Shown piece after piece: positions 1 through 5,651 of a stretch of DNA of 17,563 nt. The notes under the pieces were generated by a model, which had not been told where the DNA came from, did not search any database, and saw only the letters and a program-made list of their open reading frames with translations. Made by a program: the position numbers and the translations under genes. This stretch comes from SICV01 sp038045265 (GTDB lineage: Archaea; Nanobdellota; Nanobdellia; Pacearchaeales; GW2011-AR1). The stretch covers positions 1-17,563 of the forward strand of contig JBBSYL010000019.1 in NCBI GenBank assembly GCA_038045265.1, read 5' to 3'. Each line of letters starts with the position of its first letter. The stretch's first letter is position 1.

Positions 1-118
1 GAATTGGAACTATACTTTATCTAAAATTTAAGACTTTATTTTTAGGTTCTCCCTATGCAAGCAGAAATAGAGGGTATCGGAAAGTACCTCACAGAGTTTA
101 AGCTTTAATTGAAGAAGA
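1..118. other. No gene recognised at left edge
   Basis: No start codon opens a credible gene here on either strand. A plus-strand reading frame runs in from the left edge and stops at 99-101. It could be the last 32 codons of a gene outside the window, but I do not recognise its product. On the minus strand there is no ATG at all. Confidence 0.3.
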
Positions 119-173
119 TTGTACATTACAAACTACTCAAATATCACGTTTTAAGATAAAATGTAATGTACAA
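119..173. promoter_or_regulatory. Perfect 12-bp inverted repeat (orphan operator-like site)
   Basis: TTGTACATTACA (119-130) is mirrored exactly by TGTAATGTACAA (162-173) across a 31-bp spacer. The right part of the spacer plus half-site (150-165) matches the equivalent part of the Fic promoter operator (1116-1131) at 15 of 16 bases, so the two sites look like relatives. No intact gene starts to the left of it on the minus strand, so the site may be a relic promoter or belong to a lost gene. It lies 18 bp beyond the Fic stop codon, so a role as a terminator hairpin is possible, although the long loop argues against it. Confidence 0.6.
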
Positions 174-190
174 AAAAGAAATTATAAAAA

Positions 191-1078
191 TCACTTCAAA
201 TATGTTTTATATTCTTTAATATATCTCTTAAAAAACCAATGCAAAAATGGAGTTTCTTCCTTCTTTGTCTGACTTCTTTCAAGAGCAGTATAATAGCCAT
301 CCCTTTTATCATAAGGAATATCAAACATAGGATATCCAAACTTATTCAAAACAAAATTCATCATTAATCTAGATATTCTTCCATTTCCATCTCCAAATGG
401 GTGAATTGTAACAAATTTAAGATGAACAAGCGCAGCTAACTCAACAGGATTAAGCTTATTTTCATTCTTTTTATACCAATCAAAAAACTCGTTTAATAGG
501 AAGTCAATCTCTGCAGGCATAGGAGGAACAAATTTACTCATAGATATTACAACTTGATGAGTCCTTGTCTTTCCAGCGATATCAGGTTTAGTCCTTTCAA
601 ATAATTTCTTATGCCAATATAGCACAATCTGCATAGAGAGCCCACCATTATGCTTTAACATCTCATAAAAAACATTCTTATGTGCTTCAGCTTCTAAAAC
701 ATCATTAATTGGCTTATTATCTGGAGTAATTCCTCTTTCAAGCAATTTTGCAGTTTCTCTTAAACTCAAAGTAGAACCCTCTATTCTCTGAGTATTATAA
801 GTAAACTTAACTGCAAATGTCTCTTTAGCCTTTACTCTAGAAGAAGGAGGCATAATTTTCTGTTCATTTTTATAATTGCTTTTAATTTTATCAAATACAG
901 AAAACCATTTTTCTTTATACAAATCAAAGATAAATTTCTTCTTTATTTTATCAATATCTTTAGGTATCTCCTTTCCAAGATAGACTTCTTTCTTTACAAC
1001 ATTTTTTCCTTCACGAACACTATGCTCTAAGTAGTAGTATTCTTCATTTCCTACTTTTCTTTCTCTTATATTTACCAT
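191..1078 (-). CDS. Fic-domain AMPylator with N-terminal YLG domain and inhibitory helix
   Basis: Fic (fido) proteins transfer AMP, or less often another phosphate-linked group, from a nucleotide to a hydroxyl side chain. The catalytic motif HPFGDGNGR is complete at residues 226-234, with a flap-like segment RTHQVVI near 172-178. An inhibitory motif of the form T/S-x3-E-G is visible upstream (TQRIEG, 96-101), which places it with class II Fic proteins that restrain themselves through an N-terminal helix. Residues 1-40 form a separate small domain rich in Tyr/Lys ending in YLGK, and the neighbouring MntA protein begins with the same domain. The length of 295 aa is usual. The ATG at 1078 lies about 25 bp from a strong TATA box (1098-1107), so the mRNA is probably leaderless. 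The target protein is unknown. It could be a stand-alone toxin or a housekeeping modifier. Confidence 0.93.
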   Translation of the reverse strand: MVNIRERKVGNEEYYYLEHSVREGKNVVKKEVYLGKEIPKDIDKIKKKFIFDLYKEKWFSVFDKIKSNYKNEQKIMPPSSRVKAKETFAVKFTYNTQRIEGSTLSLRETAKLLERGITPDNKPINDVLEAEAHKNVFYEMLKHNGGLSMQIVLYWHKKLFERTKPDIAGKTRTHQVVISMSKFVPPMPAEIDFLLNEFFDWYKKNENKLNPVELAALVHLKFVTIHPFGDGNGRISRLMMNFVLNKFGYPMFDIPYDKRDGYYTALERSQTKKEETPFLHWFFKRYIKEYKTYLK

Positions 1079-1138
1079 AGAATATATTACCCCTACATAT
1101 ATATAAACCTTTCTATTTAAGATGAAATGTAGGGGTAA
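1079..1138 (-). promoter_or_regulatory. Fic promoter with 12-bp inverted-repeat operator flanking the TATA box
   Basis: Read on the minus strand, the TATA box TTTATATATA lies at 1107-1098, about 25 bp before the ATG. A perfect inverted repeat surrounds it: TTACCCCTACAT at 1087-1098 and ATGTAGGGGTAA at 1127-1138, centres 40 bp apart. The inner half-site sits between TATA box and presumed transcription start, where a bound repressor would block initiation. Autoregulation by the Fic N-terminal domain is an inference. Confidence 0.7.
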
Positions 1139-1139
1139 G

Positions 1140-1256
1140 CAGTCTTATCCTTTAAAAGTCTAAGCGCTGGATTAAAGGGTAAGTACCCACACCGAGCACT
1201 TATCCCAAAGTCCGCTATCTCTGCCTATTCAGGCGTTGGACTTTTATACAAACGCC
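1140..1256. other. Cluster of nested and competing inverted repeats; possible structured RNA or element end
   Basis: This stretch is richer in G+C than its surroundings and codes for nothing I can see. GGGTAAGT (1177-1184) pairs with ACTTATCCC (1198-1206) with one bulge. AAAGTCC (1207-1213) pairs with GGACTTT (1238-1244) around a small GCCT/AGGC hairpin (1223-1234). AAAAGTC (1154-1160) competes for the same 3' strand, and GGCGTT (1232-1237) can instead pair with AACGCC (1251-1256). It lacks a T-loop and so is not a tRNA. The 12-mer TTAAAGGGTAAG (1173-1184) recurs at 3949-3960 beside another structured stretch. Confidence 0.4.
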
Positions 1257-1264
1257 CGGACCAA
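1252..1264. repeat. tRNA-Ser 3'-end-like direct repeat, left copy
   Basis: ACGCCCGGACCAA is repeated exactly at 2338-2350. Its first 12 bases equal the 3' acceptor end plus one flanking base of both intact tRNA-Ser genes, at 3025-3036 and 15293-15304. The two copies bracket the MntA-HepT operon, as an attachment-site duplication would. Confidence 0.65.
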
Positions 1265-1292
1265 ACATAAGGTACAAAACCCTGCTACCAAA

Positions 1293-1339
1293 TACGTCTA
1301 CACAGAAAGACTTATATATAATGTAGACGTACATATATC
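1293..1339 (+). promoter_or_regulatory. mntA-hepT promoter with 10-bp inverted-repeat operator
   Basis: A TATA box, CTTATATATA, lies at 1311-1320, about 25 bp before the ATG at 1340, so the transcript is probably leaderless. A perfect inverted repeat flanks it: TACGTCTACA (1293-1302) and TGTAGACGTA (1322-1331), centres 29 bp apart. The half-site resembles that of the Fic promoter: ATGTAGACGTAC against ATGTAGGGGTAA, 9 of 12 identical. Confidence 0.7.
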
Positions 1340-1804
1340 ATGGCTTACACAGAAATAAAGCAAAGAAATGAAAATCAATATTTCTATAGAGTAATATCTG
1401 TAAGAAATAATAATGAAATAGGTAAGAAGAGAATTTATCTAGGATTAAACTTAGAAAAAGAAGAACTAAAAAGCAAAGAGATAAAAGCAGACAAAGAACT
1501 CATTAAAATTAAGATAAATAAAAACATAGACAAAATAAAACCTAAGATTTTAAGTGTGTTAAAGAAATATAAAATAAAAAAGGCATCCATTTTTGGAAGT
1601 TATGCCAGGGGAGAAAATAAGAAAAGTAGTGATATAGACATATTGATAGAACAGTCAAAAGGAATGGGATTAGAGTTCGTAGGTTTAGCACTTGATTTAG
1701 AAGATGCTCTAAAAAGAAAAGTTGATTTGGTCAGCTATGGAGGAATACACCCGCTTATAAGAAAGAATATATTGAAAGATAAAAAGGTGATTTTAAATGG
1801 ATGA
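1340..1804 (+). CDS. mntA: MntA-like nucleotidyltransferase antitoxin with extra N-terminal YLG domain
   Basis: In type VII toxin-antitoxin pairs, MntA neutralises the HEPN RNase HepT by adding AMP groups to a tyrosine next to its active site. The minimal nucleotidyltransferase core spans residues 70-154 and has the full signature GS-x10-D-x-D (G86-S87 to D98/D100), with a third acidic residue near D129 (VDLVS). Typical MntA proteins are about 100 aa. This one carries some 60 extra N-terminal residues, and the stretch from Y14 to G35 aligns without gaps to the Fic protein's N-terminus (10 of 22 identical, including SVR, KK and YLG). That domain may bind the flanking operator (inference). The stop overlaps the hepT start by 8 bp, so the genes are translationally coupled. 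Confidence 0.9.
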   Translation: MAYTEIKQRNENQYFYRVISVRNNNEIGKKRIYLGLNLEKEELKSKEIKADKELIKIKINKNIDKIKPKILSVLKKYKIKKASIFGSYARGENKKSSDIDILIEQSKGMGLEFVGLALDLEDALKRKVDLVSYGGIHPLIRKNILKDKKVILNG

Positions 1805-2153
1805 AAAAATAAAGATTTATTTAACACATATCCTTCAAAATATAGAAAAAGTAGAGAAATTTTCTAAGGGATTAAACAAGGAAGGTTTATTCAATGATGA
1901 ATTAAAGCAATATGCTATCATAAGAGCAATTGAAGTTATAGGTGAAGCAGCAAAAAACTTATCCAATAATTTTAAGGAAGAAAATAAAGAGATACCTTGG
2001 AGGGAAATCATTGGTTCGAGAGACAGAATAATTCACCAATATTTTGGAATAAATATGGAAACAATTTGGCAAATTATAAAAAATGACCTTCCTAAACTAA
2101 AAAGAGATATAGAAAAGATATTATATTCTGTAAATAAAAAGGAAGAAAAATAA
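1797..2153 (+). CDS. hepT: HepT-like HEPN RNase toxin
   Basis: HEPN toxins of this family are small helical RNases that act as dimers and cleave tRNA or mRNA, halting growth when not held back by MntA. The catalytic R-x4-H-x-Y motif is intact (RDRIIHQY, residues 75-82). The tyrosine of this motif is the residue known to be AMPylated by MntA in the studied pair. At 118 aa the protein is the standard family size and appears active. A good Shine-Dalgarno sequence (AGGTGAT, 1785-1791) precedes the ATG, in contrast to the leaderless first gene, and the start overlaps the end of mntA. The stop codon overlaps the start of a third small gene (TAATG), making a three-gene operon. Confidence 0.9.
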   Translation: MDEKIKIYLTHILQNIEKVEKFSKGLNKEGLFNDELKQYAIIRAIEVIGEAAKNLSNNFKEENKEIPWREIIGSRDRIIHQYFGINMETIWQIIKNDLPKLKRDIEKILYSVNKKEEK

Positions 2154-2332
2154 TGAAACAAGAAGAACTAGAAAAGAAATATGGAAAAGCAATTATAAAA
2201 AAGATAATTAGAGAAGGTTACCTGAATGGTTGCACTGTAGGCATAAATCAAGATGGAACAGATGACATTTACGAGATAGATATAATAAATGTCATAAAAG
2301 AGATGAAAGGCATTCCTTATGCTTGGGATTAA
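2153..2332 (+). CDS. 59-residue third gene of the mntA-hepT operon, unknown function
   Basis: The ATG overlaps the hepT stop (TAATG), and a purine-rich Shine-Dalgarno-like AAGGAAG lies just upstream, so the frame is very likely translated with the toxin. The 59-residue product is acidic/basic mixed and soluble. Its helical start is MKQEELEKKY, the centre holds a short turn-rich stretch (GCTVGINQDGTDD), and it ends IPYAWD. I recall similar small proteins beside archaeal toxin pairs but cannot name a family. It could be a second regulator, a stabiliser of the complex or an unrelated passenger. The gene ends 5 bp before the right tRNA-Ser-like repeat. Confidence 0.7.
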   Translation: MKQEELEKKYGKAIIKKIIREGYLNGCTVGINQDGTDDIYEIDIINVIKEMKGIPYAWD

Positions 2333-2337
2333 ATAAG

Positions 2338-2350
2338 ACGCCCGGACCAA
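2338..2350. repeat. tRNA-Ser 3'-end-like direct repeat, right copy
   Basis: This exact 13-bp partner of 1252-1264 lies directly behind the three-gene toxin operon. Extended leftward, AGACGCCCGGACCA (2336-2349) equals 3023-3036, which is the 3' end of the intact tRNA-Ser(CGA) with three flanking bases. The remainder of 2351-2437 holds no gene I can support. Confidence 0.65.
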
Positions 2351-2437
2351 CAATCTCAGAAAATCTGCAAATCTCGAGGTTCCATGTGGCGGGAGTAAAA
2401 GAAAAACTGAAAAATGTGGACGTAAGAGTTTATTTAT

Positions 2438-2902
2438 CTAATTTGATATAACATACCTATTACTACATTCGAGGTCTGATTGAATTACGCTGTTAGCAGA
2501 ATTTGAATTTATTATGTTTGTTGAACAGCATATTTTAAATGATTTAACTTCTTCCAAGGAAACATACCCTTGCCATAATTGCATAGTATTTTCCCCAAAA
2601 ATCACAGGATTTGCTTGCGATTTGCAATCTTTTGTTCTTCCATTTGGAGCAGAAGAATCAATAATAACTGGACATGAATTTGGAATCTGAAGTTTCTCTA
2701 TGCTTCCGTCCGAAGTATAAATAACACATCCCTTTAATTTCTCATCAAATAAAGTATAATTAACTGTTGGTGGTCCTTTACCCTCTCCACCCAAATTAAA
2801 ATTATCTATTCTTATTAATTCTTTCTTTGGTAATAAAAAAATCAAAGATGCTAAAACAATAATTAATACGCCAATTACTATCAACATTCGGCTACTCTTC
2901 AT
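2438..2902 (-). CDS. Small membrane-anchored extracytoplasmic protein, cysteine-rich, unknown
   Basis: One hydrophobic helix (about residues 7-24) follows a short positively charged start, MKSSR. This is a signal anchor or uncleaved signal peptide, leaving about 125 residues outside the cell. The outer part contains six cysteines (CVIY, SCPV, DCKS, a CC pair and ECSN), so disulfide bonding is plausible. No known domain is recognised. A TATA-like TTTAAAAATATA lies roughly 20-30 bp upstream of the ATG. The gene sits alone between the right tRNA-like repeat (2338) and the intact tRNA-Ser(CGA), so it may have arrived in an integration event of its own. Pilin-like or adhesin-like roles are possible but not shown. 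Confidence 0.7.
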   Translation of the reverse strand: MKSSRMLIVIGVLIIVLASLIFLLPKKELIRIDNFNLGGEGKGPPTVNYTLFDEKLKGCVIYTSDGSIEKLQIPNSCPVIIDSSAPNGRTKDCKSQANPVIFGENTMQLWQGYVSLEEVKSFKICCSTNIINSNSANSVIQSDLECSNRYVISN

Positions 2903-3025
2903 TAAGATTAAATGAGGATTATATTTTTAAAGCTTTGCAAAAAGAAGTTTTTCAGATATTTCTATAGAGTGGAATTATTCGATTTAAATCTCTTTGCAAC
3001 CCCGTGTTTTTCAGAAAAAGTGAGA

Positions 3026-3107
3026 CGCCCGGACCAGGAATTGAACCTGGAAATCCGTTAGGAAACGTGGGTTCGAGCCACGCGAGCTACCTCTGCTCAA
3101 TCCGGGC
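3026..3107 (-). tRNA. tRNA-Ser (anticodon CGA)
   Basis: Read on the minus strand, the acceptor stem GCCCGGA/TCCGGGC is perfect with discriminator G. The D arm is GAGC-AGAGGTA-GCTC, the anticodon arm CGTGG-CTCGAAC-CCACG gives anticodon CGA, and a variable-arm hairpin (TCC-TAAC-GGA) and T arm CCAGG-TTCAATT-CCTGG complete a class II tRNA-Ser. There is no intron. The promoter TATA (AATTTTAAAAGAG, near 3135-3145) lies inside the 3' end of the neighbouring GTPase gene. A T-rich stretch follows the 3' end. CCA is not encoded. Confidence 0.97.
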
Positions 3108-3110
3108 AGG

Positions 3111-3914
3111 CTACTTAATCTTTCCAGCCTGCCACTCTTTTAAAATTCTTCTGGCTGCCTTGTCTGAATCAGTTTCGCCCTTTCTTTTAAGAAGATTCCA
3201 TCTTTTTCCTAAATCATCAAGTAATTTCTCCACATCCCCTCCAGCATCAACAGAATAATACCTCTCAAGTTTTTCAGGATACATCTTCATAATTTCAAAT
3301 ACAATCATATCAGGATTTCTTACATTTTCTGGTGTATGAACTCCAAGCAAAGAATGTTTTTTCAAATCTCTATCAATAAAGAGATTTTCATTTCCGTTTA
3401 AAACTCCTGGAGCATCGAGAAGATATACTCCCTTTGAAAATCTTATCTTCCTTATATGTTTTGTAAAACCTGGATGAGACGAAACCGGAGCAGCTGCCCT
3501 ACGTGCCAGTATACTTATCAAACTGCTCTTACCTACATTAGGATAACCAACAACCCCTATATGCACATGCTTATGCTCATTCATTTTTTTAGATAAAATA
3601 TGTATCTTATCCCTTAACTTTTTTATCCCGATTCTCTTGCTACATGATATAAAAACAGGATTTGACATTTTTTCAGCGTAAACAGTATTCTTAACTTCTT
3701 CCGGATTAACAAGATCTGATTTTGTAAGCACATGAATCAGTATCTTCCCACTTTCCTGAATCAACTTCTCAAGCTCCATATTTCTCGAAGTTTCAGGAAA
3801 CCTCGCATCTAACACTTCCAATATAATATCTGAAATTCTAATTATATCTTTTACCTGCGCAGAAAAGCTTATTTTGTGTCTATTATGCAATTCCTTTGGT
3901 CCTGATGTTCTCAT
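3111..3914 (-). CDS. Circularly permuted GTPase (YlqF/YawG type), ribosome-assembly factor
   Basis: The GTPase motifs occur in permuted order: G4 TKSD (64-67), G5 SCSK (90-93), G1 GYPNVGKSS (123-131), a G2 threonine in FTKH (about 151), then G3 DAPG (167-170). This order defines the YlqF/YawG/Nog2 group, whose members help to mature ribosomal subunits. The C-terminal 60 residues form the usual helical region ending in a basic tail. I start at the ATG at 3914 (267 aa), not at the longer frame from 4049. The extra 45 residues would be translated from a G+C-rich hairpin region with no family similarity, and TTTAAATGG (about 22-30 bp upstream) is a proper TATA box for a leaderless start at 3914. 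The gene ends 4 bp from the tRNA-Ser 5' end. Confidence 0.9.
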   Translation of the reverse strand: MRTSGPKELHNRHKISFSAQVKDIIRISDIILEVLDARFPETSRNMELEKLIQESGKILIHVLTKSDLVNPEEVKNTVYAEKMSNPVFISCSKRIGIKKLRDKIHILSKKMNEHKHVHIGVVGYPNVGKSSLISILARRAAAPVSSHPGFTKHIRKIRFSKGVYLLDAPGVLNGNENLFIDRDLKKHSLLGVHTPENVRNPDMIVFEIMKMYPEKLERYYSVDAGGDVEKLLDDLGKRWNLLKRKGETDSDKAARRILKEWQAGKIK

Positions 3915-3954
3915 GAATATAAAACAAAAGCACCATTTAAAGAACTTGTTAAAG

Positions 3955-4060
3955 GGTAAGCCTGCACGGGAAAAGGGTGCCCGTACAGGCGGATGAAAGA
4001 AGGAGTATGAAAGGGCCGTTTCCAGCCCTGAAAAGGCATGCGTCTCCACCTCCTGACCTT
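3955..4060 (-). ncRNA. Candidate structured RNA upstream of the GTPase gene (unidentified)
   Basis: This island is much richer in G+C than its surroundings and folds better on the minus strand. AGGGCTG-GAAA-CGGCCCT (4029-4012) is a 7-bp stem with a GNRA tetraloop and one G-U pair. GCCTGTACGGG and CCCGTGCAGGC (3990-3980 and 3970-3960) form an 11-bp stem in which the only non-Watson-Crick pair is G-U on this strand but a C/A mismatch on the other. GGAG/CTCC (4047-4044, 4005-4002) encloses the first hairpin. A TATA-like GATTAATAAAGG near 4086-4097 would start the RNA around 4060. I could not match it to tRNA, SRP, RNase P or box C/D RNA. Ends are approximate. Confidence 0.45.
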
Positions 4061-4162
4061 TTTTCTTATTCTTTCTAAGAAAATCCTTTATTAATCAATT
4101 GTTAAAGATTGATTAAGATTCCAATTCCACAACGCTTAAAAAGCTCCAAGGCATTTATCGGT

Positions 4163-4834
4163 ATGGCTTATGCCTATATAATCCCTGAGTGGTTCTTCGG
4201 CCTTGACATTACACTAGAGATAATATTTGGTCTCATTACTTTGCTTGTCTCCATATTCGCCTTCAATATATACAAGACATCAAAAGAAAGATCAATAGGT
4301 CTGCTCTCTCTATCCTTTCTTTTCATTTCTTTATCTTATTTGACCTGGGCATTTGTTAATCTGGTTATAGCCCCCACATTAGTTGACAAATTAAGAATAA
4401 TCACATTGGGAACAGTTCCAAAAGCTTTCATTCTTGCCATATATACACATTATGGGCTTTTCATTTTAGGCCTTGTCACATTAGCATATACGACCTTTCA
4501 AGTAAAGAAAATAAGGATTTACTATGTATTATCGATAATAAGTATATTAGTAGTAGTTGTAAGTGTAAACAAACTAATAACAAGCAGAATAGTCTCAGCA
4601 TTCCTTCTCTTCTTCATAACCTATCACTACTTTAAGGAATGGAGAAATAAAAGGAATAAGAGGGCTCTCTGGATTTTCGGCTCATTCTTCCTTCTTACCT
4701 TGGGCAGTATAGATTTCATATTTTCAGCCAATTTCTATGCTACATATGTAATAGGCCATATACTTGAATTTGGTGCATATTCTCTAATACTCGGCGGACT
4801 AATCCATCTACTGAGGAAAACAAAAATAAGATGA
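4163..4834 (+). CDS. Seven-helix membrane protein paired with a winged-helix regulator
   Basis: The 223-residue product is almost entirely hydrophobic, with about seven membrane helices (near 10-34, 44-68, 90-112, 119-137, 138-155, 166-185 and 195-215) and short basic cytoplasmic loops (EWRNKRNKRA; RKTKIR at the end). I recognise no enzyme motif. I chose the ATG at 4163 and not the TTG at 4109, because a TATA box (TTAAAAAG, 4136-4143) lies about 24 bp before that ATG and would fall inside the longer frame. The stop overlaps the start of a winged-helix gene (ATGA), which suggests a sensor-regulator pair: the membrane protein may sense an envelope or membrane signal and influence its partner (inference). 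Confidence 0.8.
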   Translation: MAYAYIIPEWFFGLDITLEIIFGLITLLVSIFAFNIYKTSKERSIGLLSLSFLFISLSYLTWAFVNLVIAPTLVDKLRIITLGTVPKAFILAIYTHYGLFILGLVTLAYTTFQVKKIRIYYVLSIISILVVVVSVNKLITSRIVSAFLLFFITYHYFKEWRNKRNKRALWIFGSFFLLTLGSIDFIFSANFYATYVIGHILEFGAYSLILGGLIHLLRKTKIR

Positions 4835-5112
4835 AAAAGAGAAACAGACTTGAAATAATAAGGGACATATTAAATGTAATAAGGGCAAAGAACGGTAAGA
4901 TCAAGCCAACACACATCTTATACAAATCAAATCTTTCCCACTCAATGATGGAGGAATACATGACAGAACTGAAAGAAAAAGAATTCATTACAGAAAAACT
5001 TCTAGCAGGAAAAAAGACATATGCAATAACAGAGAAAGGCATAGAATACCTGCATAAATACCAATTAATAGCAGACTTTACTCAGTCTTTTGGCTTGGAA
5101 GAAGAGGGTTAA
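4831..5112 (+). CDS. Winged-helix transcriptional regulator (HTH_45-like)
   Basis: This 93-residue protein has the archaeal winged-helix pattern. A first helix (RLEIIRDILNVIRA) is followed by a helix-turn-helix (THILYKSNLSHSMMEEYMTELKEKEFI), then a wing (EKLLAGKKTYAITEKG) and a C-terminal helix that could serve in dimerisation. It is the typical size for the single-domain family. The start codon overlaps the stop of the membrane-protein gene by 4 bp, so both are made together. It probably controls its own operon or membrane functions. No inverted repeat was noticed at the operon promoter, so the target site is not evident. Confidence 0.85.
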   Translation: MKKRNRLEIIRDILNVIRAKNGKIKPTHILYKSNLSHSMMEEYMTELKEKEFITEKLLAGKKTYAITEKGIEYLHKYQLIADFTQSFGLEEEG

Positions 5113-5152
5113 TCAAGCAAACACTTAAATAACTTATTTATCTTTAACAACA

Positions 5153-5350
5153 ATGGCAGAAAATAATAACTTCTCAAAAGATGAAATGATAGGATATCAT
5201 AAAGGTTCAATCAATACCTTACTAGCAGAAAGAACTGAATTGATAAGGCTGGTAACAGTCACAGAATCTCTGCTTAACGCACACGTTCAAGAGTTGGAAA
5301 AATTAGGTGTTAAGATACAAAAAGAAGACGATAAGAAAGGGAAGAAGTGA
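5153..5350 (+). CDS. 65-residue helical orphan protein
   Basis: The product is small, charged and soluble: a short start, then two predicted helices (about 10-28 and 30-50) and a Lys-rich tail (EDDKKGKK). It contains a short motif, MIGYHKGSI, that I believe recurs in small hypothetical proteins of related archaea, but I cannot assign a function. It has its own promoter: TTAAATAAC lies about 27 bp before the ATG. It converges on the truncated ASCH gene with 4 bp between the stops. Confidence 0.72.
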   Translation: MAENNNFSKDEMIGYHKGSINTLLAERTELIRLVTVTESLLNAHVQELEKLGVKIQKEDDKKGKK

Positions 5351-5354
5351 AAGA

Positions 5355-5537
5355 TTACACTAATTCAAATTTTATTAATTTTACTTTTGTGTTTTTATCT
5401 ACCTTGCGATTATAATATTTCCCATATGTTTTATACATATCTTTATCATCAAATAATCTCCAAGTAGAATTTTTCTCTCCCTTTAAAATAAGTTTACTTA
5501 AAGATTCACGAAATTTAATAGTTTTCATAATCTGCAT
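5355..5537 (-). pseudogene. Truncated ASCH-domain gene
   Basis: Residues 5-37 (KTIKFRESL... KGEKNSTWRLFDDKD) match the start of ASCH domains, PUA-like folds that bind RNA or modified nucleotides. ASCH proteins usually need about 100 residues or more. This frame stops after 60, and the segment after DDKD no longer looks like the family. I found no continuation in the other frames, so the 3' half appears to be deleted rather than frameshifted. The next gene begins only 4 bp away on the other strand. The real start could be the second ATG (5528). It may still be expressed as a short peptide. Confidence 0.55.
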
Positions 5538-5651
5538 TTATTAAGATTGCTAGTTATCCACAAACATCGTATTGACTTTAAACAAAAAACGTCTGTTTTC
5601 CAAACCCCTATTTTTTACTTCTTGGCTCGTCGATTAGAATCTTGCATTTAC

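Noticed and set aside
1140..1260. Possible tRNA on either strand
   Set aside because: Stems are present but no T-loop (GTTC-like) sequence or consistent cloverleaf can be built, so only unspecified structure is claimed.
2168..2353. Minus-strand 61-codon frame
   Set aside because: It is antisense to the 59-codon gene that is coupled to hepT and has no promoter or recognisable product.
1252..3036. CRISPR-like array from the repeated 12-13-mers
   Set aside because: Copies are too short and hundreds of bases apart; they match tRNA-Ser ends, and no cas genes are present.
3004..3258. Plus-strand 84-codon frame
   Set aside because: It runs antisense through tRNA-Ser(CGA) and the end of the GTPase gene.
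3915..4049. N-terminal extension of the GTPase
   Set aside because: The 45 extra residues come from the structured G+C-rich stretch, and the GTPase TATA box lies within the extension.
3955..4060. Box C/D guide RNA
   Set aside because: CTGA boxes occur on the plus strand but no proper RTGATGA box lies at the required distance, and the best fold is on the minus strand.
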